Shown piece by piece: positions 33,797 through 47,080 of a DNA stretch of 64,000 bases. The position numbers and the translations under genes were made by a program. The notes below the pieces were generated by a model that saw only the letters and a list, made by a program, of their open reading frames with translations, had not been told where the DNA came from and ran no database searches. The number at the start of each line of letters is the position of its first letter. Within the stretch, counting starts at the first letter, position 1. Location: NCBI GenBank assembly GCA_910890315.1, contig CAJVGD010000005.1, forward strand, positions 1,798,001-1,862,000, given 5' to 3'. Origin of the DNA: Serendipita indica DSM 11827. Taxonomy: Eukaryota > Basidiomycota > Agaricomycetes > Sebacinales > Serendipitaceae.

Positions 33797-34215
33797 ATGC
33801 AGTCTCTTTGGATGTCATTCTTCCTCCTCGTGGGCCTCTTGCCCTCGCTGGCATTCGCCCAGTTTGGTTTCTTCGACCAAATGTTCCAAGGAGGCCATCC
33901 ACGACATCAACAACAGCAACAGCAAAGACCAGGTGGAAGCCAATGGGCAGCTCAAGCAGACTTAGGCAAGTCGCTCCATTCAAAACAGCAGACGACAGAT
34001 TCACTCAACGAATTTCTAGTTCCTTGCAATAAATACCTCTGCCCAAGTACCTTGATTTGTGTGGAAGCCCAGTTGATTGTCCGTGTCCATACCCAGAGGA
34101 CATCAAGTGCGTCGTCCCCGATTTGGGACGGGATGGAAAGACGACTGGTGGTGGTGGCACGGTCGTGTGTGTGAGCGGAAAGGAAGGTTGCAACGCTGTT
34201 AATAAGATGTGGTAA
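33797..34215 (+). CDS. LCL2: LCL2-like secreted/ER protein, with an apparent frame slip
   Basis: A small Cys-rich protein of the fungal LCL2 (long chronological lifespan 2) family, thought to act in the ER. Exon 1 (33797-33965) has a signal peptide (MQSLWMSFFLLVGLLPSLAF) and FGFFDQMFQ, then a Gln run. The intron at 33966-34019 appears to use a GC donor (AG|GCAAGT), giving AQADLVPCNKYLCPSTLICV. Near 34068 the frame slips by one base in a CCC run: the family sequence PVDCPCPYPEDIKCVVPDLG resumes in another frame and ends CVSGKEGCNAVNKMW. Every conserved Cys block is present, so either one base is missing from the assembly or the gene broke very recently. Confidence 0.8.
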
Positions 34216-34440
34216 TGCCGAGAATCCGAGTTATTTCGGTGCAGCCGTTTGTAGACAACAGTAAAGCGTAGCATTCAAAAGGCCTGGCAAACAAGTCAGC
34301 CCGTGTCAGCAAAGAAAATGGAAATCACATACAGTACAGGGTTCGCACCCCCTCTATACTCCAGAGGGTTTCCACTCCGACCAGCAGCCAGTCTCAGCTA
34401 TTGGGACAGGTCAACAGCAAGCTCCTGATACATCATCAAC

Positions 34441-35879
<1,439 letters not shown>

Positions 35880-36008
35880 TTTCGTATGTCGACGCTGGGT
35901 CCAAGTAAGCTCGTACAAAGAAAGCCGCTTCTTTTCTCCACCCACACGCACGGCTGGCATCGAGCGAGCAGAAAACACAAGAGTGGGATCTAGTTTTGAC
36001 GCTACAGG

Positions 36009-37862
36009 ATGGATTCTATCATCGAAGTCCAGAGACAAACACACGAGGAGATTGAACGCTTTGAGCGGGCGTTGTCAACGATACTATCAAGGCAACATAA
36101 AACTCACAAAGCTCATCTTGCAGCAGAGCACAAGGCAAGTGACATTCTGGACCGCATCGTTGCGCGCTCTGTCACTTTACAGAACGCTTACGATGATATT
36201 GACGGGTGAGTCGATTCATCCATCGTTTCATCTTACAAATCGCTGACTTTACCGCTCTATCAAAAGTACTCGTAAAGCAGAAATAGACCTCTTGGCTGCT
36301 CCAGCGAAACCTGGCATAAACGACTTGGACGAGTTTTACAAACGATTCAAGAAGCTCCAGGACCACCATACACGCTATCCAAATCAACCCATCAACGGAT
36401 TTGAAATAGAGTTGGCTGCAATGGTGGACGATATGGAGGAACAGATGGACGACGAGTACGAACAGGATGACCGTAAGTCTCTTATTCTTATAACAGGCTC
36501 GCATGACGAAATTGACTGCAGCGATCAATACCTTGTTCTCTGGCGAGGAGAGATACGGACTGTGCTTGGACTTGTATGCCAGCCACACTCAGTACAACAA
36601 TCTGAAAAACGTGCCAAAACGACTACAGTATCTGCAATACCTAGATGCACTTGCAACTGTCAGCAATGGATCGCTCCATCCAGAACTACCGAAAGACTGC
36701 AAGCACTCCAAAGACTATGAAAAGTGCGCCTGGAAGAATTTGCATCTTCCTCCATCTAACGTCCTTTGGCAGCTACCTCAGCGGGCTTTATACTTATTTA
36801 CTTTCCTTCTCAAAGCGAACACAACCTCTTGTTGATGTTGAATCTCTTCAACGCCGATCAGAGGAAGAGTTTGCTAGCCTTTGGGAGGAAGGCAAGGTGC
36901 CAGGCTGGGAATCGAAACCCCAAGCTCAGAGTACTGAAGGAGAGATCTGGTGCGCCGCGTGTATGTCGTCTTGATCTCGATTAATGCAGTGCTAATGGTT
37001 CAACAGGTCAACGGTCTTACACCAAGCAAACTGTCTACGATGCTCACTTGACGTCCAAAAAGCACCAAAAAGCAGCGGCCAAGCTAGAGGCAGAAGGCGG
37101 CTCTGCCGCCAACGGAACCGCACACCAAAATGGTGCACCACATCCCAATGGTGCCTCCAAATCACAAGCTTCGACTTCCAAGGGTCGCAACTCTGCTCGC
37201 CTAACGCACCTTATCACCTCTTTACTTGTTCCTTTGCTTCCAACCATTGCCGAAACCAAGGCCAACGTCGAGCGACGGTTCTCTCTCACCGCCCGAGAAC
37301 GTGAGGAGGAACTTGTGGACGAAGCACCAATCGCCGCACCGGCAGACTCTGAGAATGCGGTTCAGGATGAGGAACCAGAGGAAGAGGAGCGGATATACAA
37401 TCCGCTCAAGCTGCCTCTTGGATGGGATGGTAAGCCAATTCCCTATTGGCTTTACAAGCTTCATGGATTGGGTGTGGAGTACCGATGCGAGATTTGTTCG
37501 GACTTTGTCTACATGGGGCGAAAGAACTTTGAGAGACACTTCCAGGTGTGACTCGCCCCCAATCTCTCAAACCCTTCTGAATTCTTTACAGGAAGCACGG
37601 CATGCCTTTGGTATGCGTGCATTGGGGCTACCCAACACGAAGCACTTTCACGAAATCACGAAGATTGAAGACGCATTGGCTCGTAAGTGTACAGAAGTGC
37701 CATTTAACCTGTGCTGATCCAAGCAAAGTTGCCGAAAAGCTCAAGAGAGAGGGTCGAAAGGAAATAAGCCAAAACGAGACCACGGAAGAGATGGAAGACG
37801 AAGAAGGCAACGTCTACAATCGCAAGACATACGAAGACCTGAAGAAGCAAGGCCTCATCTAG
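36009..37862 (+). CDS. PRP9: Splicing factor 3a subunit 3 (SF3a60/Prp9)
   Basis: A U2 snRNP protein needed for prespliceosome assembly. Multi-exon; it starts [20 protein letters not shown] and continues [20 protein letters not shown] and [22 protein letters not shown]1-type zinc finger ([19 protein letters not shown] then TSKKH) follows an intron that splits its second Cys codon. The C-terminal matrin-type finger is [20 protein letters not shown], then [20 protein letters not shown] and EITKIEDA. The end is [12 protein letters not shown]. These blocks, in this order, identify SF3A3. Borders in 36470-36760 are approximate. Confidence 0.93.
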
Positions 37863-37928
37863 CTATATCGTCGTTTGTAATTCGAATTACGAGTCGCCTA
37901 CATGTATCTCCTTTCCACTCTGATATGC

Positions 37929-40900
37929 CTACGAGAACTCGGCCGCGTTCGATGGTTTTGTAGCTCGGTTAGGTGGAGGAGGGGGCTTCTTCGGCTGCTT
38001 TCGTGGCGCTGCGTTGGCCGATATTGCCTTTTGGTAGAGCTCGTCATCGGAGGTGGATGGAGAAGAATGTAGCGAGGATGATCGTGAATCAAAGGGGTTC
38101 GTATGCGCTCGCTGGGTGTCGTCCATGTCGTAAGTCGAAGGGTGAAATACTCCATTGGGATGACCTGCACCGTTCCACCAGTCATCTGCGGCACCAGAGC
38201 TCGGTGGTGGCACTGGAGAAGCTTAGAGGAGCAGTCTTCTAAGGTTAATATCACGCACGGTCTGAGATATCAGGAGCATGTAGGTGTATCGAAGTGAGCT
38301 TCTCATCAAGCTTTTCGCCAACTCCCGTTGCCGTGATGGTTTTGAGCAGTTGCTTTTGAAGAGCCGCTTTCTTTGCATGATCTATGATCCGCACCTCGGC
38401 GCGGAAAAGCTAAGGAATGGTCAAGATAATGAACGAAGTCACATTTGTCACGGACCGCATAGACTGGTCGATGGTCAGAGCTTTTCAACTCTGCCCTTGA
38501 GTACTTCTCCAGGTCTAGATTATTGCCTCTGTACAGGATACGGTCTACTATCCGTCAGGAAGATCACTGCCATGTGGGTATAGCTCACCCGTCCAAGCGG
38601 GTATCCGCATCTTCTCGCTCGTATCGTATTCGTCAGAGTTGAGGTTGTATCGATAGGTAGGTCGAAATAGTATGGGTCCTTCTTCATATCCTACAAAAGC
38701 TGCCCCAGAGTTCATCGCCGCACCGAGCTGCTCGGTGATTAGCCCCCCTACCACCTCGTTCACAGATAGCTTACCTGGTCGGCTGCTACTAGCATGTCGA
38801 TTTCGTCGTTGGTAGCAAGCGCTCGAACGACGTCGTTCTCTAGGTCGATTCGATAGTTGGTATCAGCGGCCCAGATAACATTCCTACACCATTCAAAATC
38901 CTAACTGCGACCAAGACCACAATACGTACTCATGGCTTCCGATTGTCTTTCCCTTTTGAAAGTGCAGACCGCCGACAATCGTTCGATAGTCGCTGTTTCT
39001 CTCATCTACGTTGGTATGTCCAGCAGCCAAATGCGCGGTGAGGAAGCAAAAGCTGGTGTCGTGATAGTCGAGTCGAATTCCAACAGCCCCCTTATTGCCA
39101 GAGATTCCTCTTAAACCCGTCTTTAAGAGTCAGCCTCTGAATACCAGATACCTACCACCATACCTTGCGTGTTGCGGCTTCCACCTTTCTGATATTGCTT
39201 GTACTGTCAGACTTGACAATAACGATTAGAGCAGTCCCAACAAGCTTTCAAATGTCAACACTAGGTAGAAGATTACTGCGTGCTCACTTGCTCGCTCCGC
39301 AGAATCGTGTAGTCTGCTCGTTTCTCTGGACGCCGCGCGAGTGTTTCCATCAAGATATACTCCCACCTTCTTCTGCTCGGGGATTCAGCATCAATCTCCG
39401 GCGTGCATATGTCCTACTTTTGCTCGGGATCAGTTTGTAGGATTTGCTGTGCGGTCAATGGGACAATCTCTTGGAACCCGATGACAAATATGTCTGGCCT
39501 ATTGAAAGATGTAATTATTCCTTCATATTTGGGATAGAACTTGCTCGAGTGAGGCCGCCTTGGGAAATAGCCAGGGAAGCAGGGATTCTGACGATGGCTG
39601 GAAAAATGAGCATACGCCTCAGGAGACTATTATTTTACTCTTACCCTGCCGTTGAGATTCCAAGTACCCACAAAGATGGTAATATAACGCATCGTTGAGT
39701 ATTCCGAGAGTCTATGCGTGGTCAGCTGGGTATGAGAATGATGGCCAGTCGAACCTCTCATGTAGAGCCAGGCGCACAGAGTCATGTATAGGATCGAAAA
39801 TAGAAACCGGTTTCTGACCAGCTAGATTACCCTTGGGCGAGGTCAGCGACGCGCTTGAAGATTTATGGGTGCCATACCAGGAAACAGTCTATCGCCACCT
39901 GTTTCGCTTTGTCCTGAAAGTTGTTAATGTAAGCTCGTGAAACGCTCTTCGTCGCATCCGCAAGTACACCTGCAACTCATGAGTATTGTACCATTGGTAG
40001 AGGCAATACAACTCACCGGCGAGTGTCCGTTTTCCCGTTCTTGTAAAACTTGTATTGAGGGCTCCAGTTCCAGCGTATATCTTTGATAGAGCGTCTCCGT
40101 TTTCTGCCCAGAGTTCGCGATGGCAATTCCACAACGCCGCTGATTGCTTCCATTCAGGACGAAGTTGCATAAAGTAGTCCTCTAGTGCCGTTCTTGATAG
40201 AATGTCCTCTACAAAGTTTGTACGGTCCAGACTGGGATCGTGTCAGAGTCGGAAGTGACGTCCTTAGTAGACGTACCAGTCAAGACAGTTCGTTCTAAAG
40301 ACACCAGTTTGTTCGGTGATGATCGCGTCTCCATTAGAGTCGACGGTAGTGATGCCAAACTTTTCTCGACTGGCTCGAATAGATGCGACACGGCTGGCAA
40401 GGATGGTCAGCCACATTCTACACTAACGAGAAACCTTACCGTATTTCGGTGACGCTATCATGGCCATACTTCCTGACCTGATCGTGAAAGTCGTAGTGTG
40501 TAATCTCAACGTCTATCCCACCTGTGGCTCTCAGAGAGCGAAGGTGAGCTGCATAGGCATCTGTCAAAGTTGCCTCATTCTCCCGAGAGCCTAGTAGATT
40601 GATGGCATGAATAGCATGGTACTCTTCTGCCAATTGCTCAAAGTGCCGATCAAATGCAGGTTGTGAGGCGGCTTGAGAACGAGTGATTTGAACTGTAGGT
40701 CGAAAGGTTTGGAGTCCTTGTTGCTCCCAAAATACTGAAAAGTCTTCAGATGAAATACAGAAGACTTCTTGGACACCTACGCGGTACGCTCCCTCGGATT
40801 TGAACGTACGACATGCACGTTGCGTCGGTGCTAAAGATGGTTTCTGTCTGTTTCTGTCTTTAGATACTATGGATAAGCGGACGGAACGCCTCACCTCGAC

Positions 40901-41888
40901 CGAATTTGCTACATTGCCATCGTCGTCTACGCCTCTGGTATTGAATCGCGTGCCCGCTCGTTTCCATCCCAATCTGGAGATCAGGGAGATTGTCGCAACG
41001 ATTGGATTCGGGTCACTGGGACGGTGGGGTAGAGTGACGGTATACGTCCCCACATATCCTTGGATGGCGAGCAGCTATAAGGGATTTAATGAATGTCACC
41101 TTTCGAGGCAGAATGCTCACAATGAACTGACAGCGATCCAGCTCATCCCTCTCTGCAGCATCCAGTCGTTCTCGAAACGTCAACAATGACTTTACGATAT
41201 ACTCATTCCAGACGAAGCGGCCATCGAAGCTTGCAAACGAGTCTCCAGTATCGCCCTTTTTGTGTATCCTCTGAGAGAGTCTTGAGGAAATGTCCCATAC
41301 GGGTGCTGGGGTATAGTAAAATGTGCCGCTAGTGAACAGGCTCACGATGGCTGTTGCTGGATGCTCGTATATCGATGGTTGTGCTTGCGAATAGCCGTAC
41401 TGAGACTCTCTACCGAGTACTTCTGAACTTTCTAGATGGACTGGGCTGGGAAGGGCGCCTTCTGCGGCGCTAAGGTCGTCATATCTTGACGTGTTCAACC
41501 CAAAGAACGCAACCTCTTGGATGCGGTTGACTTCCTCTGGTTTTTCAGCGGTGGGTCGTATGTTTCCTATAGATATCGCCTGCGTGACCACCGCCAGAAA
41601 GATCTCTGTACAACGCGTCACTGGATGTGCAGGCTCAACGCAAAGAAACGGACCATTTTCAATGTTGATGAGTCCCAAACATCCTTGAACTTGTCTCGCT
41701 GTGAGGCGTATGATGTTCGAGAAGTCGGCCTCGTCTTTGGGCACGAATTCCACCGTTGCCTGGCTCGCAGCTTTTGAGCCCTCTGCACGGAAAATCAGAG
41801 CTCTTCTGGGACATCCTCGTCGCTCGTCTTCGCTGCTCGTCGTCAGCAACAGAGTTCGCACTGGATGCTCGCGCAGATAGAGATGCAT
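37929..41888 (-). CDS. INP52: Synaptojanin-like phosphoinositide phosphatase (Sac1 + 5-phosphatase)
   Basis: Removes phosphates from PI(4,5)P2 and other phosphoinositides in endocytosis and Golgi traffic. The start is ATG 41888 (MHLYLREHPVRTLLLTTSSE). The Sac1 domain includes DGRFVWNEYIVKSLL and, across an intron, RTNCLDCLDRTNFVEDILSR, the intact CX5R(T/S) catalytic loop, then TRTGKRTLAG. The 5-phosphatase domain has VIWAADTNYRIDLENDVVRA (usually WxGDxNYR; Gly is Ala here, Asp and Asn kept) and RIPAWTDRILYRG. The C-terminal tail is Pro-rich (KQPKKPPPPPNRATKP), suiting SH3 partners. Which of INP51/52/53 it matches is not clear, so the symbol is indicative. Internal exon borders are not all resolved. 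Confidence 0.9.
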
Positions 41889-42174
41889 TTCAGGAAGTGT
41901 GCCACAGCTTGCCACTTTCACCACCACCACGATTGTTTCCGAACAAAGCCATTGCGTCCCAACTTACTTCAAGGCGAGTTTTATTGAGATGATCCGAGAC
42001 ATGAGAAGTTTGAGGTGCTTAGAATGACAATAAATAACAAGCCCGACATGTTCTTTAGTCAAGCTTCCTCTCAGAGATTCAGCCAAATGTTTTATTATCA
42101 CAGTGCCGCGGCCGTCAAAATGAGTTTACCGGCAGGTCGAGATGGCAGACGCCGACCCTACATTGGACCCATCC

Positions 42175-43269
42175 ATGTCCACAATGTCGTCCAGAAGACC
42201 AACCACGTCCACCAACAAGACTAGGAACCCCAAGGATCCTCTTCGCGAACGAGGTCTCAAGCGTATAATACTGCCAGTCTCGGTCTCGACGTGACTGCCA
42301 ATATAGCAGAGGCATCCGACGTACTCGCCCCTCTCAAGGCAGCTTGTCGGGCAACTAAATCGATTGCAGGTTAGTTTGTGAGACTAACCTCGCTTGGGTC
42401 TAAGGAATATCACAGACTATCGACGATAACCAAGAAGAATGGAACGATCTAGTATTTGACTGTGGAATGTCGCCACGCGTCAGTCTCGGGGGGAGCCCTT
42501 GAGAGGGCATAAAGATTCAATATTCCAAAGTGCAGTGTCCTCAAATGGCTTACGACTTGCCTCTACTTCAAACGTCCGTACAATTCGACTGTGGGACGTG
42601 ACCACTGGCCAGTCTTGGGGAGAGCCAATTCAATGTCTTGGATACTTTCCAGCCGTGTCCATCACATTTTTCCAGACAGCCCAGGAATTGCCTTTGCATT
42701 CGAGGAAGGTTGCATCCAGTTAAGGAATGTGGATACGGGTCAGGGGTTCAGGAAGCCACTACGGTTTGGTGAAAGCTCTGTCTGCATCATTTCATTCTCT
42801 CGAGACGGCTCGCGGCTCATCTCTAGTTCGTGTGAAGGTATGGTTCAATTATGGGGTGTGGAGGCATGTAAGTCCTACCCCGGCGGGGCGTTGCTTGCGA
42901 AAAGTCAGCTAACCAGCCCTCTTAGATGCAAATTCTGACCATTATGCTCAAGAGACTTCGGATTCAGGTCTCAAGGACGAACTCGAAGGCGACCCCCTAG
43001 GAATCTCCATACCTGGATTCACAAATTGTTTACTTTTCCCCGATGGCTGGGTGCAATTCTCCGGTAACTATCTATTCTGGGTGCCACCAGACAGTCGGTA
43101 TGGATTACTGTCTCCTCATCTTCTCTTGACTCTCCCGAGAACGAGCCCTACGCGCGCAACCCACCTTGATTTCACTCACTTTCAATGTGGTCCCTCTTGG
43201 ACTAATGTTCGGCCACCTACTAATGGATTATCACCATTGCAATTGCTATCACTATCACTTCATCTTTAA
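42175..43269 (+). pseudogene. Decayed NACHT-WD40 (NWD-type) NLR lacking its NACHT domain
   Basis: The left part matches the N-terminus of the NLR at 62793: MSSRR with a Lys/Thr-rich start, then in another frame LGLDVTANIAEASDVLAPLK and ACRATKSI (compare LDIVANIAEASDILAPLKAA), then DNQEEWNDL. It passes, within some 60 bases, into WD40 repeats: RGHKDSIFQSAVSSNGLRLA, TIRLWDVTTGQSWGEPI, then another frame with GIAFAFEEGCIQLRNVDTG and FSRDGSRLISSSCEGMVQLW. The whole NACHT and most of the WD array are gone and frames shift several times, so it cannot be active. Confidence 0.8.
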
Positions 43270-43450
43270 TTTGTAAATACTCTCGAGATTAAACATTGCC
43301 ATATCTTGCAGATTACATCTGTATCAGCAGAATCAGTTGAGGAGGCTTCCGCCCATTAATCAGCTCGAAGGTATGTCGAGTGGCGACCTGCTCTTTGCGG
43401 ATTCCCAGGCGAGTGAAAAAAGTAGTTTCATCTATAGATACACCAAAGTT

Positions 43451-44389
43451 TTACACAATCTGCTCAAGCTCCTTTGCACACGTCAGAGCTTGCGCAATAA
43501 TCTTTCGCGACGGAATCTCCGCAGCCTTGTCATCTGCCTTTGTCGGGAAGGTGAACACCTTTCGAATCAAATCGGGTTGCCAGCCACGTTGCTGTGTAAA
43601 CTGCATCAGGTCCTGCTGGTTGTTGAAGAAGAGGAGTGTCTGTGCGTCTGCCATCGGTAGACTGTTGTAAGCGGCTTCTTCACAGCTCGCAATCTCGTTT
43701 CTGTATCATGAGTGAGTCGTTTTGTGTAAGAGAGGGGTCGAGACATACCGAATGGTACCCATGAGACTGTCGACGAAGAATCGGTACTCTGCAGCGGGGG
43801 CCTCCTCTCGCGCGTTCCATACTTTTGAGTAGCTCCCCTCCATGAGCCATCGCTCCAGATTGACGGGGTGTCGGATGAACGGGTTCTCTTGGAGTGTTTC
43901 TGGTGGCAGCGACTCAAGGACGGTGTGAAAGTCGGAGATGCGGTTTTGTGTCAACAGTCGGATGAGATTAAGTCCCTGTAATGGATATTGTCTAGGCGAG
44001 GGGGGAAGTACACCCTGATAGTCGGTGTAAAAGGTTTGCAGCTGGGAGAAGTAGCGATCAAAGGCGGGTACATCGCGAACACGAATACTCCAAAAGGCTC
44101 CAATCTCCAAGATGTCTCCTGCAGGTTCATCAGCTGGCTAAGTTTATGGGAGAGAGGAAAGAACTAACGAGCATAGCTGAGATCCTGCTCGCGGTGTTCT
44201 CCAACTGGAACGAGGAGTCCAGCTTGAATCAGATCGAGCTACAGAGTAGATCAGATGGTTGTGCACTCTACTTGAAGGACGCGCGTCGCAAACCTTTGCC
44301 TGAGCGAGGAGGGGCGTCGTGTCCTTGCTGCTGCTTGCAAATGCTCTCTGTAATTTGCCATGAATTTGCTTGACTGCGCTGTGTGCCAT
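43451..44389 (-). CDS. RPN12: 26S proteasome regulatory subunit Rpn12 (PSMD8)
   Basis: A lid subunit of the 19S regulatory particle whose incorporation completes lid assembly. The start is ATG 44389 (MAHSAVKQIHGKLQRAFASS). Later exons read EIGAFWSIRVRDVPAFDRYF, SQLQTFYTDYQGVLPPSPRQ, YPLQGLNLIRLLTQNRISDF, HPVNLERWLMEGSYSKVWNA and YRFFVDSLMGTIRNEIASCE, then LPMADAQTLLFFNNQQDL, the order of the PSMD8/CSN8-type PCI fold. It ends CAKELEQIV. Divergent with ROT1; only 80 bases separate the start codons. Confidence 0.94.
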
Positions 44390-44469
44390 GGTGAGCTCAA
44401 ACGGCGGGTCGTGGGCGGCGGCAAGAAAGCAAGCGGCCGTTGAACAACTTGGTTACAGCGTCTTCAGCC

Positions 44470-45398
44470 ATGCGCCAGGCCGTCTTTACCCTGCTGGCCG
44501 CTGCTCTCAGTCTTCAAGTATTTGCGCAAGAAATTATCAGCATCGGTCCAGATATCGAGTTTGATGCCATCCACAACATTTCCGCCATCACTGGCTCTTG
44601 GTCCTCGGGCTCCCAGCGCGTGCTGACGGGTACAGTGCGCATCCTCGATCCTTAGAAGGTGTTCAGAATTGCTCACGATATTTTCTGTAATTTTAGGAAG
44701 CGGGATTCTGCAACCCAGTCGACTCCACCTTTACCTATCCGCAGACTGCAGGCATCGGCTATGCCTTGTACGTGTCTCAAGATGTCGTCTACATGCCATA
44801 ATTGGATTTTAACATCTGTTTTGCCAGCTCCGACGATGGTTACTTTGAGGAGGCGCTCTATCGTTTCACGGGAAATGGTGAGCATTTGTACCGCCTTCGC
44901 TCACCACGAGCATCCGGAAAACTGACAAGCTTTGGCTCAGGCTCTGACCCTCGATGTATAATTGGTGTCATGCAGTGGCAGCACGGGCGATATGAGCTCC
45001 TTGCAAACGGCTCCATTGTCCTCTTGCCATTTGCTCAGGACGGTCGACAACAAGTCCAAGACCCCTGCGCGGCCGAATCAAACGTCCTCCGCCAAATCAA
45101 CGTCACTACGCTCTTCCTCCATTGGCGGATTTTCCGAGACCCGCAACGTCGCGACAAGCTCCATCTGTTCCGCTTCGATGGTGCACCCCTGTCACCCATG
45201 TTTAGAGTATCCGAAACCCCCAACATGCTCCCAACGCGAACGTTGACAAACACGACGATTGGTGCGCAGGCGTCTCGGAAACGCTCGCTGGCGGAGCAGC
45301 AAGATCTGCCCAAGCGAAATGCGGCCACACGCCCAGCGATCGCTGTTGGCGTCTCGGCTGCTGGTCTCCTTTTCGCTGGTCTACTAAGTACGCTCTGA
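44470..45398 (+). CDS. ROT1: Rot1-like ER chaperone/cell-wall protein
   Basis: An essential ER membrane chaperone in yeast, needed for O-mannosylation, beta-1,6-glucan synthesis and glycoprotein folding. Signal peptide MRQAVFTLLAAALSLQVFAQ. Exons joined at ITGSWSSGSQRVLTG-AGFCNPVD, YAF-SDDGYFEEALYRFTGN and N-GSDPRCIIGVMQWQHGRYE, all landmark ROT1 sequences; then NGSIVLLPFAQDGRQQVQDP and LHLFRFDGAPLSPMFR. The C-terminal hydrophobic segment (AIAVGVSAAGLLFAGLLSTL) suits the single membrane anchor. In the first intron the acceptor GGAAG, not the TTTTAG before it, keeps the frame. Confidence 0.92.
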
Positions 45399-46034
45399 GC
45401 GAAAATTAATAGATACTCGACCATCTCCGACGCTAGAATCTATGGCTAGGGATAGCGGCTCACGACCGTTAGGACACTTTTGACGACCCGGTTCTTCTCA
45501 ACACTATTTACCTACCCTTTTGCTCTGTCTCCCCTTTTTTTCCTGAGGCTTCTTCTGATCGCTTCCCTCGTTTTCTTTCCCCCTTTCACCACCTTATTCC
45601 GTGCTCTGACGAGGACTGGTTCTTCCCCCTTACTCCCCCCAATTCCTCTTTTCTCCGATGTCTTCGTAGCTTCCTAATGCCGACCTCCCCCAAATGTATA
45701 CCCAGCCCAACCCAAGCGGAATACAAGATCATTTGGCCTCAGTACACGTGGTCCGGTCCGGTTTTCTTTAGTATCGTAGAGTAAATCTCGGGTCAAGTGA
45801 ACTTGGATGTAACCATCCGAGATGCCCAGCACATCCTTGCCTGTCGACCAAAAAATAGAGGGGCCAATACAGTTCGTTTCGATGGACGACGGCCTTTATA
45901 GGTGTCTGGGAGGTGCCTCGTAACATCTCGTCCTCTTCTGCTCTCCTGCTAGACCCAAAGCAGGTGGACTCTTGAATCTCAACCCTCACGCGCTTTTTAT
46001 TATCTGGACACCCGTTTTCTTTGGACGAGTCAGG
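45399..46034. other. Intergenic, pyrimidine-rich
   Basis: A strongly T/C-rich tract runs through 45480-45670 on the plus strand, perhaps the leader of the next gene. No coding sequence supported. Confidence 0.55.
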
Positions 46035-46964
46035 ATGGGCACACAAGACGAAGAACGGAGTCGTATTACAGTCGCGACGACGCATATCGCTACGCTATAC
46101 GCTCGAGCGATTCATGTATGGGCATATATCATACTTGGAGTGTTGTCCATCCTGCTTCTCATCTTCACGATAGCGAGACTTGTATACACTTTGTCCCCAC
46201 GTTCGGATCGTTTCTTGAATAACGGTCGTCCTTTTTATGGTAGGTTTCTGCTTCCGAATCAGACGCCTCGGACGTCGCTCACTTCATATGCAGAAACAAC
46301 CGTTGTCGAACTTGTAGTCTGCGGATTATTCACGCTTCCTTTCTCTGGACTCATGTACGTATATTCCCTTGACGGCATGCCAATTACTTAGATGGGACAG
46401 GGTCTTCGGGCTGAGAACGCGCTTAAAGGCACCCTTTACGACCGCGTTGTTCGAAGTGATTATCCTTGGTCTCCTCTGGTTTCTCTGGATTGGGGGTGCT
46501 GGATCAGCCACTGTACGTATCCATCTTCTTGCTCCCTTCAGCCACTCACGCCGCCTTGTGTCGCACAGAGCATATGGCCAGATCTAAATTTCTGTGTCCA
46601 GTACTCTCCATGCCGCGTTCTACAAGCGATGATAGCATGGGCATGGCTAGGCTGGATCGTCATCACCTTCATCCTCCTCACCTCGACCTTTTTCGCTCTC
46701 CGCGCCGGAAACTGGGGGGTATCCATATTTGAAGCATGGGAAGTGGAAAGAAGGGTGGACGCCAAGTTTACGCTCGACGTCGAGAGACCTGCAAGGTCTC
46801 AGTATGCGGATAGTGGGAGTGGTAGCAAGAGGACTGGGCGTTTCACGACGAATACCTACGAGGCGGAGAGATGGAGGCGTGCGGTGAATTGGTTGGAAGC
46901 AGATCGAAAGAGCCCGAGCGAGGAGACGCATGAGCGGGTAGCGTCCACCTCTCGCGCGGTGTAG
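46035..46964 (+). CDS. Four-pass (MARVEL-like) membrane protein
   Basis: ATG 46035 (MGTQDEERSRITVATTHIA). Four exons encode four membrane segments: VWAYIILGVLSILLLIFTIA, TTVVELVVCGLFTLPFSGLM, TTALFEVIILGLLWFLWIGG and AWLGWIVITFILLTSTFFAL. Joins are fixed by frame: FY-ETTVVEL, GLM-VFGLRTRLK and GSAT-SIWPDLNFC. A polar, charged C-terminal tail follows. The four-helix layout with a Cys-containing last loop resembles fungal MARVEL proteins of plasma-membrane domains, but the match is by topology only. Confidence 0.75.
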
Positions 46965-47080
46965 ACATTATATACCCTACAAACCACATGTATCGTCATC
47001 TATATATCATTTCAAACCAAATGGGTCTATACTGTATGTGGTCTAAGCGAATTCATAACTTGACCCCGTCCTTATCCACC

